This document shows positions 34,361-43,556 of a stretch of DNA of 64,000 nucleotides, piece after piece (the stretch's first letter is position 1; each line of letters opens with the position of its first letter). Position numbers and translations under genes: made by a program. A model generated the notes under the pieces. The model was not told the origin of the DNA. It did not search any database and saw only the letters and a program-made list of their open reading frames with translations. Location of the stretch: the NCBI GenBank assembly GCA_963781065.1, contig CAWAET010000015.1:62001-126000 (forward strand), in the 5' to 3' direction. This DNA is from CALZJC01 sp963781065 (GTDB taxonomy: Bacteria; Acidobacteriota; Thermoanaerobaculia; Multivoradales; JAHEKO01).

Positions 34361-36481
34361 CTACGAGTCCCCCAACGTAGCGTCCAGAATCTCCTCCGGC
34401 GACTCGGCCGCCCACGCCTTGCCGCTCTCGAACACCGCCAGCCGGCTCCGCAGCTCGACGGCCAGGCCAGCTTCGCCGCCACGCTCCGCCTCGGCGACGA
34501 GCTCTCGCTGTAGCGCGACCGCCTGAGCCAGATCGCCCGCCTCGGCATACGCCATTGCCAGGGTCTCGCGGATGCCCGTCCCTCCCACCGCCTCGTCCAG
34601 CCGTTTCGCCACTTCGAGCGCCAACCTTCCATCCCGCACCCGCGGATCGGGGGCCGTCGCCAGCAGCCGCGCCTGGACGTGGGCCAGCTGGCTGTCCATC
34701 GAGAACATCCGCAGGGCCGGCTGCAGCGCCATCCGGGCCTCGCCGTAGCGGCCCAGGAGGATGAGGGTGGCGATCTCGCCGCGGCGGGCGGCGGCGAGGC
34801 GCGGGGCCTCTTCGACGGTGCGCCGGAAGTCGGCCAGGGCCTCGTCGTAGCGTTTGAAGTGGGCGAGGAGGGTGGCTCGCTGGAGGCGCAGGTCGGAGCG
34901 GTCGGGGGCGAGCTCGAGCGCTTTGGTCAGGACGTCGATCGCCTCTGCCAGTTCGCCGCGGCTGATCAGGCCGGCGGCGGTGCCGGCCAGCAGGCCGGCG
35001 CGCTCGGTGTCCTCGCCGACGGCCGCACTGGCCAGGCGGCGCTGCTCGGCCGCCGCCGCCCGGTCGCCGCGGTGCTCCAGGGCCTCGGCGAAGCGCATGC
35101 GCAGCCGGGGGCTGTCGGGGTCGCGCTCGACGGCTTGGCGGAAGTCGGCCAGGGCGGCCTCCCAACGGCCCAGGTTGACCAGGGCGGTAGCCCGCTTTTC
35201 GAGGATCCCGGCGGCGTGCTCCGGGCTGGCCTCGATCGTCCGGTCGTAGAAGCCCAGCGCCTCTTCGAACAGGCCGCTGCGGGCCAGGGCGTTGGCCAGC
35301 TTGAGCATCACGTCCGGCTGGTCCGGGGCGAGGCGCAGCGACTCGCGAAAGTGGCCGATCGCCTCGAGGTCGTGGGCCTCGAGCGCCTTGAGGCCGCCGA
35401 GGATGCGATGCACCTCGGCCCGCTCCTGGCGGTCCTTGGCCGGGTCGCCGGTGGTTGCCTGGGCCAGCGCCGTCTCCAGGTTGTCGACCGCGCCCCGCGG
35501 GTCGCCGAGCTTCTCGAGGCTGTAGCCCAGCCCTTTGTAGGCGACGAAGCTGGCCGGGTCCTGCTCGACGGCCCGGGCGTAGGCGGCGACCGCGGTCTCG
35601 TAGTTCTGGTCGCTGAGCGCCTCGCCGCCCTGGATGAGGTAGAACTGGGCGCTCTCGCCAAGCTGGCTGAGCGGGTTGATCAGCGGGTCGGCGATGCGCA
35701 CCGTGGCGTCGCCGGTCGACTCGAGGTAGGCGGCGGCCCGCTCCATCTCGCCGACCTGGCGGTAGGCCTGGCCCAGCATGTAGTTGAGGCTGGTGGCGTC
35801 CGGCGCCGCCGCCAGGGCGCGCGTGAAGTAGTCGATCGCCGGCCGGTAATCCTGGCGCGCGAGGCTGACCTTGCCCAGCCCCTCGAGCGCGGCGGCGGAC
35901 GACGGCTCCTGGCGGAGCGCCCGCTCGAACTGCTCCTCGGCGGCGTCGAGCTCGCCTTGCTCGAGCCGGGCGCGGGCGAGGCGCAGCCGCGCCGGCAGGA
36001 ACTCGGGCTCCATCTCGACGACCGTCTCGAGCCGCGCCACCGCCTCGGGCAGACTGCCCTGGATGAGGTCGAGATAGCCGAGGAAGTACGACCAGCGGAA
36101 GTCGCCCGGCGCCAGCCGGTGGGAGTTCTCGAAGCTCGTCTCGGCCGCGTCGAGGAAGTCGTAGGTGATGAAGACCAGGCCGAGGTCGCCGTAGGCGTCG
36201 GCCAGCGCGGCCGGATCGTCCCCACGGGCCAGCTCCTCGATCTCGGCCAGCCGGCTGGCGATCTGCTCGCCGACCCGGGGATCGCCGCCGCTGACGTCGG
36301 GGCGGGGGATCTCGAGCAGCGCCGGGCGCTCGCCGGGCTCGCCCGAGCCGCCCGGCGACCGTTGGCAGCCGCCGGCAGCCAGCAGCGCCACCGCGCCGGC
36401 GGCGAGGAGGGTTGTCGCGCCGCCGGCGAGCAGCGCCCGCGCGCCGCGGGCGAACCGGCCGCCGCCGCCGGCCGGCCTCAC
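34361..36481 (-). CDS. TPR lipoprotein
   Basis: 706 residues from GTG 36481, whose GTGA overlaps the stop of the upstream CRTAC1-like gene. A hydrophobic signal (ATTLLAAGAVALLAAGGC, lipidation at the Cys near residue 37) leads to PALLEIPRPDVSGG and then GDLGLVFITYDFLDAAETSFENSHRLAPGDFRWSYFLGYLDL, the family opening. About 16 TPR units follow (EQFERALRQEPSSAAALEGLGKVSL and similar), ending TLGDS. It is the full-length counterpart of the proteins at 23663 and 27659. Membrane-anchored scaffold, translated with two CRTAC1-like proteins, so a complex with them is the simplest reading. Confidence 0.88.
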   Translation of the reverse strand: MRPAGGGGRFARGARALLAGGATTLLAAGAVALLAAGGCQRSPGGSGEPGERPALLEIPRPDVSGGDPRVGEQIASRLAEIEELARGDDPAALADAYGDLGLVFITYDFLDAAETSFENSHRLAPGDFRWSYFLGYLDLIQGSLPEAVARLETVVEMEPEFLPARLRLARARLEQGELDAAEEQFERALRQEPSSAAALEGLGKVSLARQDYRPAIDYFTRALAAAPDATSLNYMLGQAYRQVGEMERAAAYLESTGDATVRIADPLINPLSQLGESAQFYLIQGGEALSDQNYETAVAAYARAVEQDPASFVAYKGLGYSLEKLGDPRGAVDNLETALAQATTGDPAKDRQERAEVHRILGGLKALEAHDLEAIGHFRESLRLAPDQPDVMLKLANALARSGLFEEALGFYDRTIEASPEHAAGILEKRATALVNLGRWEAALADFRQAVERDPDSPRLRMRFAEALEHRGDRAAAAEQRRLASAAVGEDTERAGLLAGTAAGLISRGELAEAIDVLTKALELAPDRSDLRLQRATLLAHFKRYDEALADFRRTVEEAPRLAAARRGEIATLILLGRYGEARMALQPALRMFSMDSQLAHVQARLLATAPDPRVRDGRLALEVAKRLDEAVGGTGIRETLAMAYAEAGDLAQAVALQRELVAEAERGGEAGLAVELRSRLAVFESGKAWAAESPEEILDATLGDS

Positions 36482-38352
36482 CGGCCGGCTCCCGCGGTCC
36501 GGCCGGTGCCCTGGGTCAGCGTGGTGTAGCGCCCGACGGCCACCGGCGCCCAGTCTTCGATCGTGCCGTCGGGCCAGTAGACCCGGGCGCCATCGGGCTC
36601 GGGCTCGGCGCCGAGCCCGAGCAGCAGGCGGGGGTCGTTGGACGAGCCGTAGCCGCCGTCGACGCTCACCCGGCCCCACAGGACCTCGCGGCCGTCGCGC
36701 AGCAGCGCCAGCCGCGCCTCGAGCGCGTCGCGCGCCGGCCTCCCGGCGACCAGCCGGAAGCCGATCCAGCGGTTGCGGTTGCCGACGTTGTTGATCAGCA
36801 GGCGCGCCGGCCCGTTGTTGTTGACCACCAGGAGGTCGATGTCGCCGTCGTTGTCGACGTCGCCGGACACCGCGCCGCGGCTGACGTCGGAGATCTCCGA
36901 CAGCGCCGCGACCCCGGCCTTGACCTCCTCGAAGCGGCCGCCGTCGAGGCCGCGGAAGAGCTGGTTGGGCTCGTGCAGGGGGAACGGATCGCCCTGCCGC
37001 ACCAGTGCTTCGATGGTGTTGACCGCGCCGTTGACGACGAACAGGTCGAGCCGGCCGTCGTTGTCGTAGTCCAACCAGGCGGTGCCGAAGGCGGTGTAGA
37101 TGCGGCTGGGAGCGCCGAGCCCGGTGGCGGTGGTGCGGTCGACGAACATGCCGCCGCCGTCGTTCTCGTAGAGGGTGTTGGTCTCGGTATTGAGGTGGGT
37201 CAGAAAGAGATCCAGGTCGCCGTCGCGGTCGAAGTCGGCGACGTCGATCCCCATGCTGCCCTCCGCCTTGCCGTCCGCGTTGACCGCCAGCCCCGCCATC
37301 AGGGCCCGGTCGGCGAAGGTGCCGTCGCCGCGATTGGACCAGAAGTTGTTCGGTTTGCCGTCGTTGGCCACGTAGAGATCGGTCCAGCCGTTGCCATCGA
37401 GATCGGATGCTACCGCTCCCAGGGCGGGACCGAAGCCTTTGATCAGCCCGGCCGCCTCGGTGACCACCGCGAAGCTGCCGTCGCCCCGGTTGCGGAACAG
37501 GCGGTCGGGCTGGGGCGCGAAGTTGTCCGGACCGCAGTAGTCGAGGGCGCCGGTCCGGTCGCGGCACTCCGGCGGATTGTCAAGCGGGGAGTAGACGTAG
37601 TTGCCGACGAACAGGTCGAGCCAGCCGTCACGGTCGTAGTCGAAGAAGACCGCCGGCACGCTGAACCGGTCGTCGTCGGTGCCGCTCTCGCGGGTGACGT
37701 CGGCAAACGTCCCGTCGCCGTTGTTGCGCAGCAGCTGGTTGGAGCCGTGGTTGGTCAGGTAGAGGTCGATCCAGCCGTCGTTGTCGTAGTCGGCGGCGGC
37801 GACGCCGATGCCGTAGCCGGTCGCCGGGAGCCCGCTGCGCGCGGTGACATCGGTGAACCGCAGCCCACCCGGGCCGTCGGCGCCGTCGACCAGGTCGTTG
37901 CGGTAGAGGCGATCGGTCAGCGGCAGCGGATGGCGGGGCGGAACGAGAGCGTCTTCGATGGGGCGTCGAGGGTCGTACATGCGGCCCTGCACCAGATAGA
38001 CGTCCAGATCGCCGTCGTTGTCGAAGTCGAGCAGCGCCCCGCCCGAGCCCATCTCCTCGATGATCGACCGTTCGCCGAACATGCCGTTGAAATGCGTGAA
38101 GTCGATGCCCAGCTCCCGCGCCCGGTCGCTGAAGATCTGCTCGCCCGCCGCGGCCGGGCCGCCGGCCGTCGTCGCCGCGGCGCCGGGCTCGGTGCGGCCG
38201 GCTCTCGCCGCTCCGGGGTTCCCCGCCCCGGGCTCCTCGACTCCGGGTCTCTCCCCTCCAGGACCGCAAGCAAAGACAACCCCGACGGCCGCGAGCAGGA
38301 CCCAAGCCCGGGCCTCTCGCCGCCTGGCGCGACTCGGATCGCTGCCGCTCAA
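36478..38352 (-). CDS. CRTAC1-like FG-GAP/UnbV lipoprotein
   Basis: 624 residues from TTG 38352, whose TTGA overlaps the stop of the previous CRTAC1-like gene; no better start exists before the lipoprotein signal (WVLLAAVGVVFAC). An Ala/Gly/Pro linker follows, then GIDFTHFNGMFGERSIIEEMG, LDFDNDGDLDVYLVQG, LTDRLYRNDL and a run of calcium loops (DYDNDGWID, DYDRDGWLD, DLDGNGWTD, DFDRDGDLD, DYDNDGRLD, DVDNDGDID). The C-terminal UnbV domain reads RWIGFRLVAGRPARDALEARL to YWPDGTIEDWAPVAVGRY. It is the second of two adjacent CRTAC1-like genes, and the close similarity suggests a tandem duplication. Exported and lipid-anchored; ligand unknown. Confidence 0.88.
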   Translation of the reverse strand: MSGSDPSRARRREARAWVLLAAVGVVFACGPGGERPGVEEPGAGNPGAARAGRTEPGAAATTAGGPAAAGEQIFSDRARELGIDFTHFNGMFGERSIIEEMGSGGALLDFDNDGDLDVYLVQGRMYDPRRPIEDALVPPRHPLPLTDRLYRNDLVDGADGPGGLRFTDVTARSGLPATGYGIGVAAADYDNDGWIDLYLTNHGSNQLLRNNGDGTFADVTRESGTDDDRFSVPAVFFDYDRDGWLDLFVGNYVYSPLDNPPECRDRTGALDYCGPDNFAPQPDRLFRNRGDGSFAVVTEAAGLIKGFGPALGAVASDLDGNGWTDLYVANDGKPNNFWSNRGDGTFADRALMAGLAVNADGKAEGSMGIDVADFDRDGDLDLFLTHLNTETNTLYENDGGGMFVDRTTATGLGAPSRIYTAFGTAWLDYDNDGRLDLFVVNGAVNTIEALVRQGDPFPLHEPNQLFRGLDGGRFEEVKAGVAALSEISDVSRGAVSGDVDNDGDIDLLVVNNNGPARLLINNVGNRNRWIGFRLVAGRPARDALEARLALLRDGREVLWGRVSVDGGYGSSNDPRLLLGLGAEPEPDGARVYWPDGTIEDWAPVAVGRYTTLTQGTGRTAGAGR

Positions 38353-40157
38353 GGCTCGACCGGGCGGCCTTCGCCGCGCCGCAGTTTGTGGTAGCGATCG
38401 ATCTCGAGGCCGGTCCACTCCTCGAGCTCGCCCTCGGGCCAGCGGACCACCAGACGCTCGACAGCGCCGCTTGGGCCGAGACCGAATCGCAGCCGCGGGT
38501 CGTTGGCCGAGGCATAGCCGGCCTCCACCCGCACCCGCCGCCACAGCGGCGGCGCGCCGGCGACGAACAGCTGAGCGCTCGCACCCAGGGCGTCTCGAGC
38601 CGGCTCGCCGGTCACCAGCCGCAGCCCCAGCCAGTGGTTGCCGCCGGCGTACTCGTTGACCAGCAGGCGCGCGGGACCGTTGTTGTTGGTGACCAGCACG
38701 TCGACGTCGCCGTCGTTGTCGAGATCGCCGAAGACCGCGCCGCGGCTGACCTCCGACAGGGCGAAGGCCTCGCTGGCGGCCTCGCCGGCGTCGTCGAACC
38801 GGCCCTCGCCGAGATTCCGGAAGAGCTGGTTGGGCTGGTGGAGAGGGTAGGGGTCGCCCTGCTCGACGAGGGCGGGGATCCGGGTCACCGCGCCGTTGGC
38901 GGTGAGCAGGTCGAGCCGGCCGTCGTTGTCGTAGTCGATCCAGGCGGTGCCGAAGCCGGTGGCCGCCAGGCTGGCCGCCCCGAGACCGGACATGGTGGTG
39001 CGGTCCTCGAACAGGCCGCGGCCGTTGTTGAGATAGAGCGTGTTGGTCTCCTTGGTCAAGTGGGTCATGAACAGGTCGGGGTCGCCGTCGCCGTCGAAGT
39101 CGCCGGCGTCGACCCCCATGCTGCCCTCCGCCTTGCCGGAGGCGCTGACGGCGCAGCCGGCAAGCAGCGCCTGGTCCGAGAACCCGGTCCCCCGGTCGTT
39201 GATCCACAAGTTGTTGGCCTTGCCGTCGTTGGCGACGTAGACGTCGAGCCAGCCGTCGCCGTTGAAGTCGGTCGTCACGGCGCCGAGCGCGGGGCCGAAG
39301 CCGCTGCCCAGCCCCACGGCCTCGCTGACGTCCTCGAAGGTGCCGTTGCCGAGGTTGCGGAACAGCCGATCCGCCTGCTCGTCGAAGACGCCCGGCCCGC
39401 AGTAGTCTCGGGCGCCGGTGAGGTCCTTGCAGACCGGCAGCCGGGCGTAGTCGAACTCCACGTAGTTGCCGACAAACAGGTCGAGCCGGCCGTCGCGGTC
39501 GAAGTCGAAGAACGAGGCGGGCACGCTCCAGCCGTCGTCGCCGGTCCCCGAGGCGGCGGTGACGTCGCTGAAGGTGCCGTCGCCGTTGTTGTGCAGCAGC
39601 CGGTTGGGCCCGAAGTTGGTCAGGTAGAGGTCGATCCAGCCGTCGTTGTCGTAGTCGCCCGCGGCCACGCCCATGCCGTAGGCCGAGCCGCTCAGCCCGG
39701 CCTGTTCGGTGACGTCGGTGAAGCGGAGCGAGGGCGCTGCGTCGGGGCCGATCTGGAAGTCGTTGCGGTAGAGGCGGTCGGTCAGCGGCAGGGGGTGACG
39801 TGGCGGGAAGAGGGCCTCGTCGACGGACCCGGCGGGCCCGAGCATCTCGCCCTGCCGCAGGTAGATGTCGAGGTCGTCGTCGTTGTCATAGTCGAACAGC
39901 GCCGCTCCCGCACCCAGGACCTCGACCATGTAGCGCTCGCCGGACATGCCGTTGAAGTGGGTGAAGTCGAGCCCCGACTCGGCGGCGCGCTCGACGAAGA
40001 CCGGCGGGCTCTCTGGCGCCGAGCCGTCGCGCGTGGGTGGCGCTGCCGTGGGCGCGCCGCAGCCGGCGATCAGCAGGAAAGTGCAGATCGCCCGGGCGCC
40101 CCGGCACAGCCGCCCGAGGCCGGCTCCCGGGGAAGGGGATAGCGCCTTCCCGAGCAC
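38349..40157 (-). CDS. CRTAC1-like FG-GAP/UnbV lipoprotein
   Basis: 602 residues from GTG 40157. A lipoprotein signal (AICTFLLIAGC) precedes GLDFTHFNGMSGERYMVEVLG, FDYDNDDDLDIYLRQG, LTDRLYRNDF, repeated DxDxDG loops (DYDNDGWID, DFDRDGRLD, DFNGDGWLD, DFDGDGDPD, DYDNDGRLD, DLDNDGDVD) and an UnbV domain (HWLGLRLVTGEPARDALGASA to RWPEGELEEWTGLEID). First gene of a three-gene operon (CRTAC1, CRTAC1, TPR) in which each junction is a 4-base stop-start overlap with a non-ATG start. TACCAT lies exactly 6 nt before the GTG, so the operon mRNA is probably leaderless. Confidence 0.9.
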   Translation of the reverse strand: MLGKALSPSPGAGLGRLCRGARAICTFLLIAGCGAPTAAPPTRDGSAPESPPVFVERAAESGLDFTHFNGMSGERYMVEVLGAGAALFDYDNDDDLDIYLRQGEMLGPAGSVDEALFPPRHPLPLTDRLYRNDFQIGPDAAPSLRFTDVTEQAGLSGSAYGMGVAAGDYDNDGWIDLYLTNFGPNRLLHNNGDGTFSDVTAASGTGDDGWSVPASFFDFDRDGRLDLFVGNYVEFDYARLPVCKDLTGARDYCGPGVFDEQADRLFRNLGNGTFEDVSEAVGLGSGFGPALGAVTTDFNGDGWLDVYVANDGKANNLWINDRGTGFSDQALLAGCAVSASGKAEGSMGVDAGDFDGDGDPDLFMTHLTKETNTLYLNNGRGLFEDRTTMSGLGAASLAATGFGTAWIDYDNDGRLDLLTANGAVTRIPALVEQGDPYPLHQPNQLFRNLGEGRFDDAGEAASEAFALSEVSRGAVFGDLDNDGDVDVLVTNNNGPARLLVNEYAGGNHWLGLRLVTGEPARDALGASAQLFVAGAPPLWRRVRVEAGYASANDPRLRFGLGPSGAVERLVVRWPEGELEEWTGLEIDRYHKLRRGEGRPVEP

Positions 40158-40434
40158 GTGGTGATGGTAGCAAAGCCGGGGGGCGCACCGGCGCGGCTTC
40201 CAAGCCGGCGAAGAGATTCAAATACTCGAACTGCCAAGGCGAAGGCGAGATAGTTAACCGAGTCAAGGATGTTGGCTGAAAGTACTCATATGATGAGGGT
40301 TACGTGATTCCCTCGGGAATCTGACGACTGGCCCGGGTTTTGCTACTATAGAGGGCGAGCCGAACTTTGAAGCCCAGCCCGATCATCGGTTCTTTGGATC
40401 GGGCAGACGATCATCAGTTTTGAGGAGGACTTGA
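40158..40434. promoter_or_regulatory. 277-bp divergent regulatory region with promoters and operator-like repeats
   Basis: Minus strand: TACCAT at 40164-40169 serves the CRTAC1-like operon. Plus strand: CTGACG (40321-40326), a 17-base spacer and TACTAT (40344-40349) form the best -35/-10 pair in the window, serving the receptor gene. The leader contains the hairpin CCCGATC/GATCGGG (40378-40403), two direct copies of CGATCATC (40380-40387 and 40408-40415), and the ribosome-binding site AGGAGG (40423-40428). The middle (40200-40320) is distinctly AT-richer than its surroundings and holds no gene that I can see. Confidence 0.6.
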
Positions 40435-43431
40435 ATGCGACCGATCAACACGACCCGTAGCGTGCTGGCGATCTGCTTTGTCGTCGGCCTGGTGCTGGCG
40501 CCGCAGCTCGTGGCCCAGATCCCGACCGGCAAGCTCGTCGGCCGGGTGCAGGACGAGAGCGGTGCCGCGCTACCCGGCGTCACCGTGACCGCGACCTCGC
40601 CCCGCCTGCAGGGAGAGCGAAGCACGGTTTCGGACGGCAACGGCAACTACAAGGTGGCGGTCCTGCCGCCGGGTACCTACAGGGTCACGTACGAGCTGGA
40701 CGGCTTCGCCACCGGCGTCCGCGAGGTTGCGATCAACGCCGGCCGCGACACCAAGTCGGACCCGGTTTCGATGCAACTGGCCGAGATCGCCGAGGAGATC
40801 GTTGTCACCAGCGAGCTCGAGAGCATCTCCAAGACCAACACCGGCTCCTCTTCCTACACCCAGGACGAGGTGGAGAAGCTGCCGGTCACGCGGACTCTGC
40901 AGTCCGCCACCCAGCTGGCGCCCGGCGTCCACACCTCGGGCACCAACGTGGCCAACACCACGATCTCCGGCGCCATGTCGTTCGAGAACCTGTTTCTCAT
41001 GAACGGCGTGACGATGAACGAGAACGTCCGCGGCCAGCCCTTCGATCTGTTCATCGAGGACGCCATCCAGGAGACCACGGTCTCGGCGTCGGGCATCTCG
41101 GCCGAGTACGGCCGGTTCACCGGCGGCGTGGTCAACGCGATCACCAAGTCGGGCGGCAACGAGTTCTCGGGCTCGGTCCGGATCAACATGGAGAACGACG
41201 CCTGGCTCGGCAGCAACCCCGAGTCGCCCGAGCGCGTGGACGACATCACCCGGACCCCCGAGGCCACCCTCGGCGGCTACTTCTGGAAGGACCACATCTG
41301 GTTCTTCGGCGCCTGGCGTGACTTCGAGGAGACCTTCTCCGGCACGACCGCGGCGGTGACCGACATCACCTTTCCGCGCAGCAACACCGAGGAGCGGACC
41401 GAGGGCAAGCTGACCATCTCGCCGCATCCCAGCCACAGCCTCGTCTACTCGACCTTCGAGATCGAGGAGGCGAACATGAACCGGGGTTCGTTTACTTTCA
41501 TCGACACGCGCAGCCTGACCGACCGCAAGCTGCCGCAGAACATGGATGTCTACAACTACACCGGCATCCTGACCCCGAACTTCTTCGTCGAGGCGCAGTA
41601 CTCCGAGCGCCAGTTCATGTTCGTCGACAGCGGTTCCAAGACGACCGACCTGCTCGAGGGGACCCTGATGCGCCGTCGTGGCACCTCCCACCGCTGGCAC
41701 TCGCCGACCTTCTGCGGCGCCGGCCCGCCGAGGTGCCCACCCGAGGAGCGGAGCAACGAGAACACCCTGGCCAAGGCGTCGTACTTCCTGAGCACCGCCG
41801 GGTCCGGGACCCACGACCTGGTCTTCGGCGCCGACACCTTCGACGACGTCCGGTTCTCGATCAACCGTCAGACCGGCAGCGACTTCACGGTCTGGGCGTC
41901 GGACATCGTCCTCGATGACCAGCAGAACATCTACTCGCAGTTCCTCGGCACCGACACCTGGATTGGCTGGTGGGCGGTATTCAACGAGGACATCGCGAAG
42001 CCCACGAGCTTCACCACCAACTCCTTCTACGTCAACGACTCCTGGCAGCTCAACGACAAGTGGAGCTTCAACATCGGGGCTCGCTACGACGAGAACGACG
42101 GCCAGAACAGCTCCGGCGTCACCACCGCCAGCGACTCGAAGATCAGCCCGCGCTTCGGCGTGAGCTACGACGTCAAGGGCGACGGCGACCTGGTCGTTCA
42201 CGGCGGCTTCGGCACCTACGTCGCCGCGGTGGCCAACAGCCAGGCCGACCAGACCACCACCGGTGGCGCCATCGGCCTGTTCCTGAGCCAGTACGGCGGC
42301 CCGACGGTCAACACCGACCCGGGCTGTGCCGCGGCCGGTACCTGCACGTCGACCTCGGACGCCCTGGGGATCCTGTTCGACTGGTACTTCGCCGAAGGCG
42401 GCACCAACAACCTCAACGACGACCTGTCGCAGATCCCGCTGCTGTTCTACACCAGCATTCCGGGTGTCACGACAGGGGTTCCGGAAACCGTCAAGTCGCC
42501 CGCCGCCCAGGAGATCACCCTCGGCGTCACCAAGCGGCTGGGCAACAAGGGCCTGTTCCGTGCCGACCTCGTCCTGCGTGACTGGGAGGACTTCTACGGC
42601 AACCGCGTCGTGCCCAACGACATCGTCCAGACCGATGCCGGACCGGTGGACTTCCAGCAAGTCGGCAACTTCGACAGCGGCCTGTCGCGCAAGTACACCG
42701 GCCTCCACACCCAGGGGCGCTATCGCTTCTCGGATCGGTTCACCCTGGCCGGCAACTACACCTGGTCGGAGCTCAAGGGCACCCACGAGGGTGAGAACAC
42801 CGGCAGCGGCCCGCTGAGCTCCGGGGTCGAGACCTTCATCGAGTACCGGCAGAAGAGCTGGAACTACCCGGAGGGCAAGCTCAACCCGGACCAGACCCAT
42901 CGGCTCCGGCTGTGGGGCATCTACGACATTCTCGAGAACGAGCACCACAACCTGAGTGTCAGCCTGCTGCAGAACTTCTTCTCCGGCTCGCCCTACGGCG
43001 CCGTCGGCGAGGTCGATCCGCGGCCCTACGTCGGCAACCCGGGATACGCCAATCCGCTGAACGGCAATCCCACCACCTACTTCTTCACCGCGCGGGATGC
43101 CTTCTCGACCGACGACATCACGCGCACGGACATCTCCCTGAACTACTCGTTCAACTGGAACGCCTTCGGACAGGACGTCGAAGTCTTCCTCCAGCCGGAG
43201 ATCATCAACGTCTTCGACGAGTCGGGCGTTGTCGACCTCAACACCAATGTCGCCGACGCGGAGAATGTCGCCAGCACCTGCACCGGCGGCTGCCAGCCGT
43301 TCAACCCCTTCAACACCACTCCGGTCGAGGGGGTCAATTGGGCGAAGCGCTCCGACTTCGGCATGCCCGAGAACGAGGGCGACTATCAGCAGGTGCGGAC
43401 CTTCCGCTTCTCGGTCGGCTTCCGCTTCTAA
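40435..43431 (+). CDS. TonB-dependent receptor, Oar-like, full length
   Basis: 998 residues. ATG 40435 sits 6 bases after AGGAGG. Signal peptide 1-27 (VVGLVLAPQLVAQ), then a carboxypeptidase-regulatory-like domain (33-110: GKLVGRVQDESGAALPGVTV, GTYRVTYELDGF). The plug domain (about 120-240) has EEIVVTSELESI, YTQDEVEKLPVTRTLQSATQLAPGV and YGRFTGGVVNAITKSGGNEFSG. The rest is a barrel of about 22 strands with a YVNDSWQLNDKWSFNIGARYDEND segment and the terminal FRFSVGFRF, whose final Phe is the outer-membrane assembly signal. Takes up a large substrate with TonB-ExbB-ExbD energy; substrate unknown. It is transcribed from its own promoter and ended by the terminator at 43459. Confidence 0.95.
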   Translation: MRPINTTRSVLAICFVVGLVLAPQLVAQIPTGKLVGRVQDESGAALPGVTVTATSPRLQGERSTVSDGNGNYKVAVLPPGTYRVTYELDGFATGVREVAINAGRDTKSDPVSMQLAEIAEEIVVTSELESISKTNTGSSSYTQDEVEKLPVTRTLQSATQLAPGVHTSGTNVANTTISGAMSFENLFLMNGVTMNENVRGQPFDLFIEDAIQETTVSASGISAEYGRFTGGVVNAITKSGGNEFSGSVRINMENDAWLGSNPESPERVDDITRTPEATLGGYFWKDHIWFFGAWRDFEETFSGTTAAVTDITFPRSNTEERTEGKLTISPHPSHSLVYSTFEIEEANMNRGSFTFIDTRSLTDRKLPQNMDVYNYTGILTPNFFVEAQYSERQFMFVDSGSKTTDLLEGTLMRRRGTSHRWHSPTFCGAGPPRCPPEERSNENTLAKASYFLSTAGSGTHDLVFGADTFDDVRFSINRQTGSDFTVWASDIVLDDQQNIYSQFLGTDTWIGWWAVFNEDIAKPTSFTTNSFYVNDSWQLNDKWSFNIGARYDENDGQNSSGVTTASDSKISPRFGVSYDVKGDGDLVVHGGFGTYVAAVANSQADQTTTGGAIGLFLSQYGGPTVNTDPGCAAAGTCTSTSDALGILFDWYFAEGGTNNLNDDLSQIPLLFYTSIPGVTTGVPETVKSPAAQEITLGVTKRLGNKGLFRADLVLRDWEDFYGNRVVPNDIVQTDAGPVDFQQVGNFDSGLSRKYTGLHTQGRYRFSDRFTLAGNYTWSELKGTHEGENTGSGPLSSGVETFIEYRQKSWNYPEGKLNPDQTHRLRLWGIYDILENEHHNLSVSLLQNFFSGSPYGAVGEVDPRPYVGNPGYANPLNGNPTTYFFTARDAFSTDDITRTDISLNYSFNWNAFGQDVEVFLQPEIINVFDESGVVDLNTNVADAENVASTCTGGCQPFNPFNTTPVEGVNWAKRSDFGMPENEGDYQQVRTFRFSVGFRF

Positions 43432-43458
43432 CCCGCTTCCCAGCAACGCTGGATTCTC

Positions 43459-43491
43459 CGGCCCCGGTCCTCGTGACCGGGGCCGTTTTTT
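43459..43491 (+). terminator. Intrinsic terminator after the TonB-dependent receptor
   Basis: A perfect 11-bp stem CGGCCCCGGTC/GACCGGGGCCG (43459-43469, 43475-43485) with a CTCGT loop, followed directly by six T (43486-43491). Confidence 0.95.
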
Positions 43492-43542
43492 ATTTGGCCG
43501 GCGCCAGGCAGAGCAGCCGAGACCGGCCGGGGCCGGAAACGG

Positions 43543-43548
43543 TAGGAT
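43543..43548 (+). promoter_or_regulatory. -10-like hexamer TAGGAT before ATG 43557
   Basis: TAGGAT ends 8 bases before the ATG of the TPR gene, with no ribosome-binding site between them. It follows the receptor terminator, so this is a new transcription unit. Confidence 0.5.
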
Positions 43549-43556
43549 TCCGCCCG

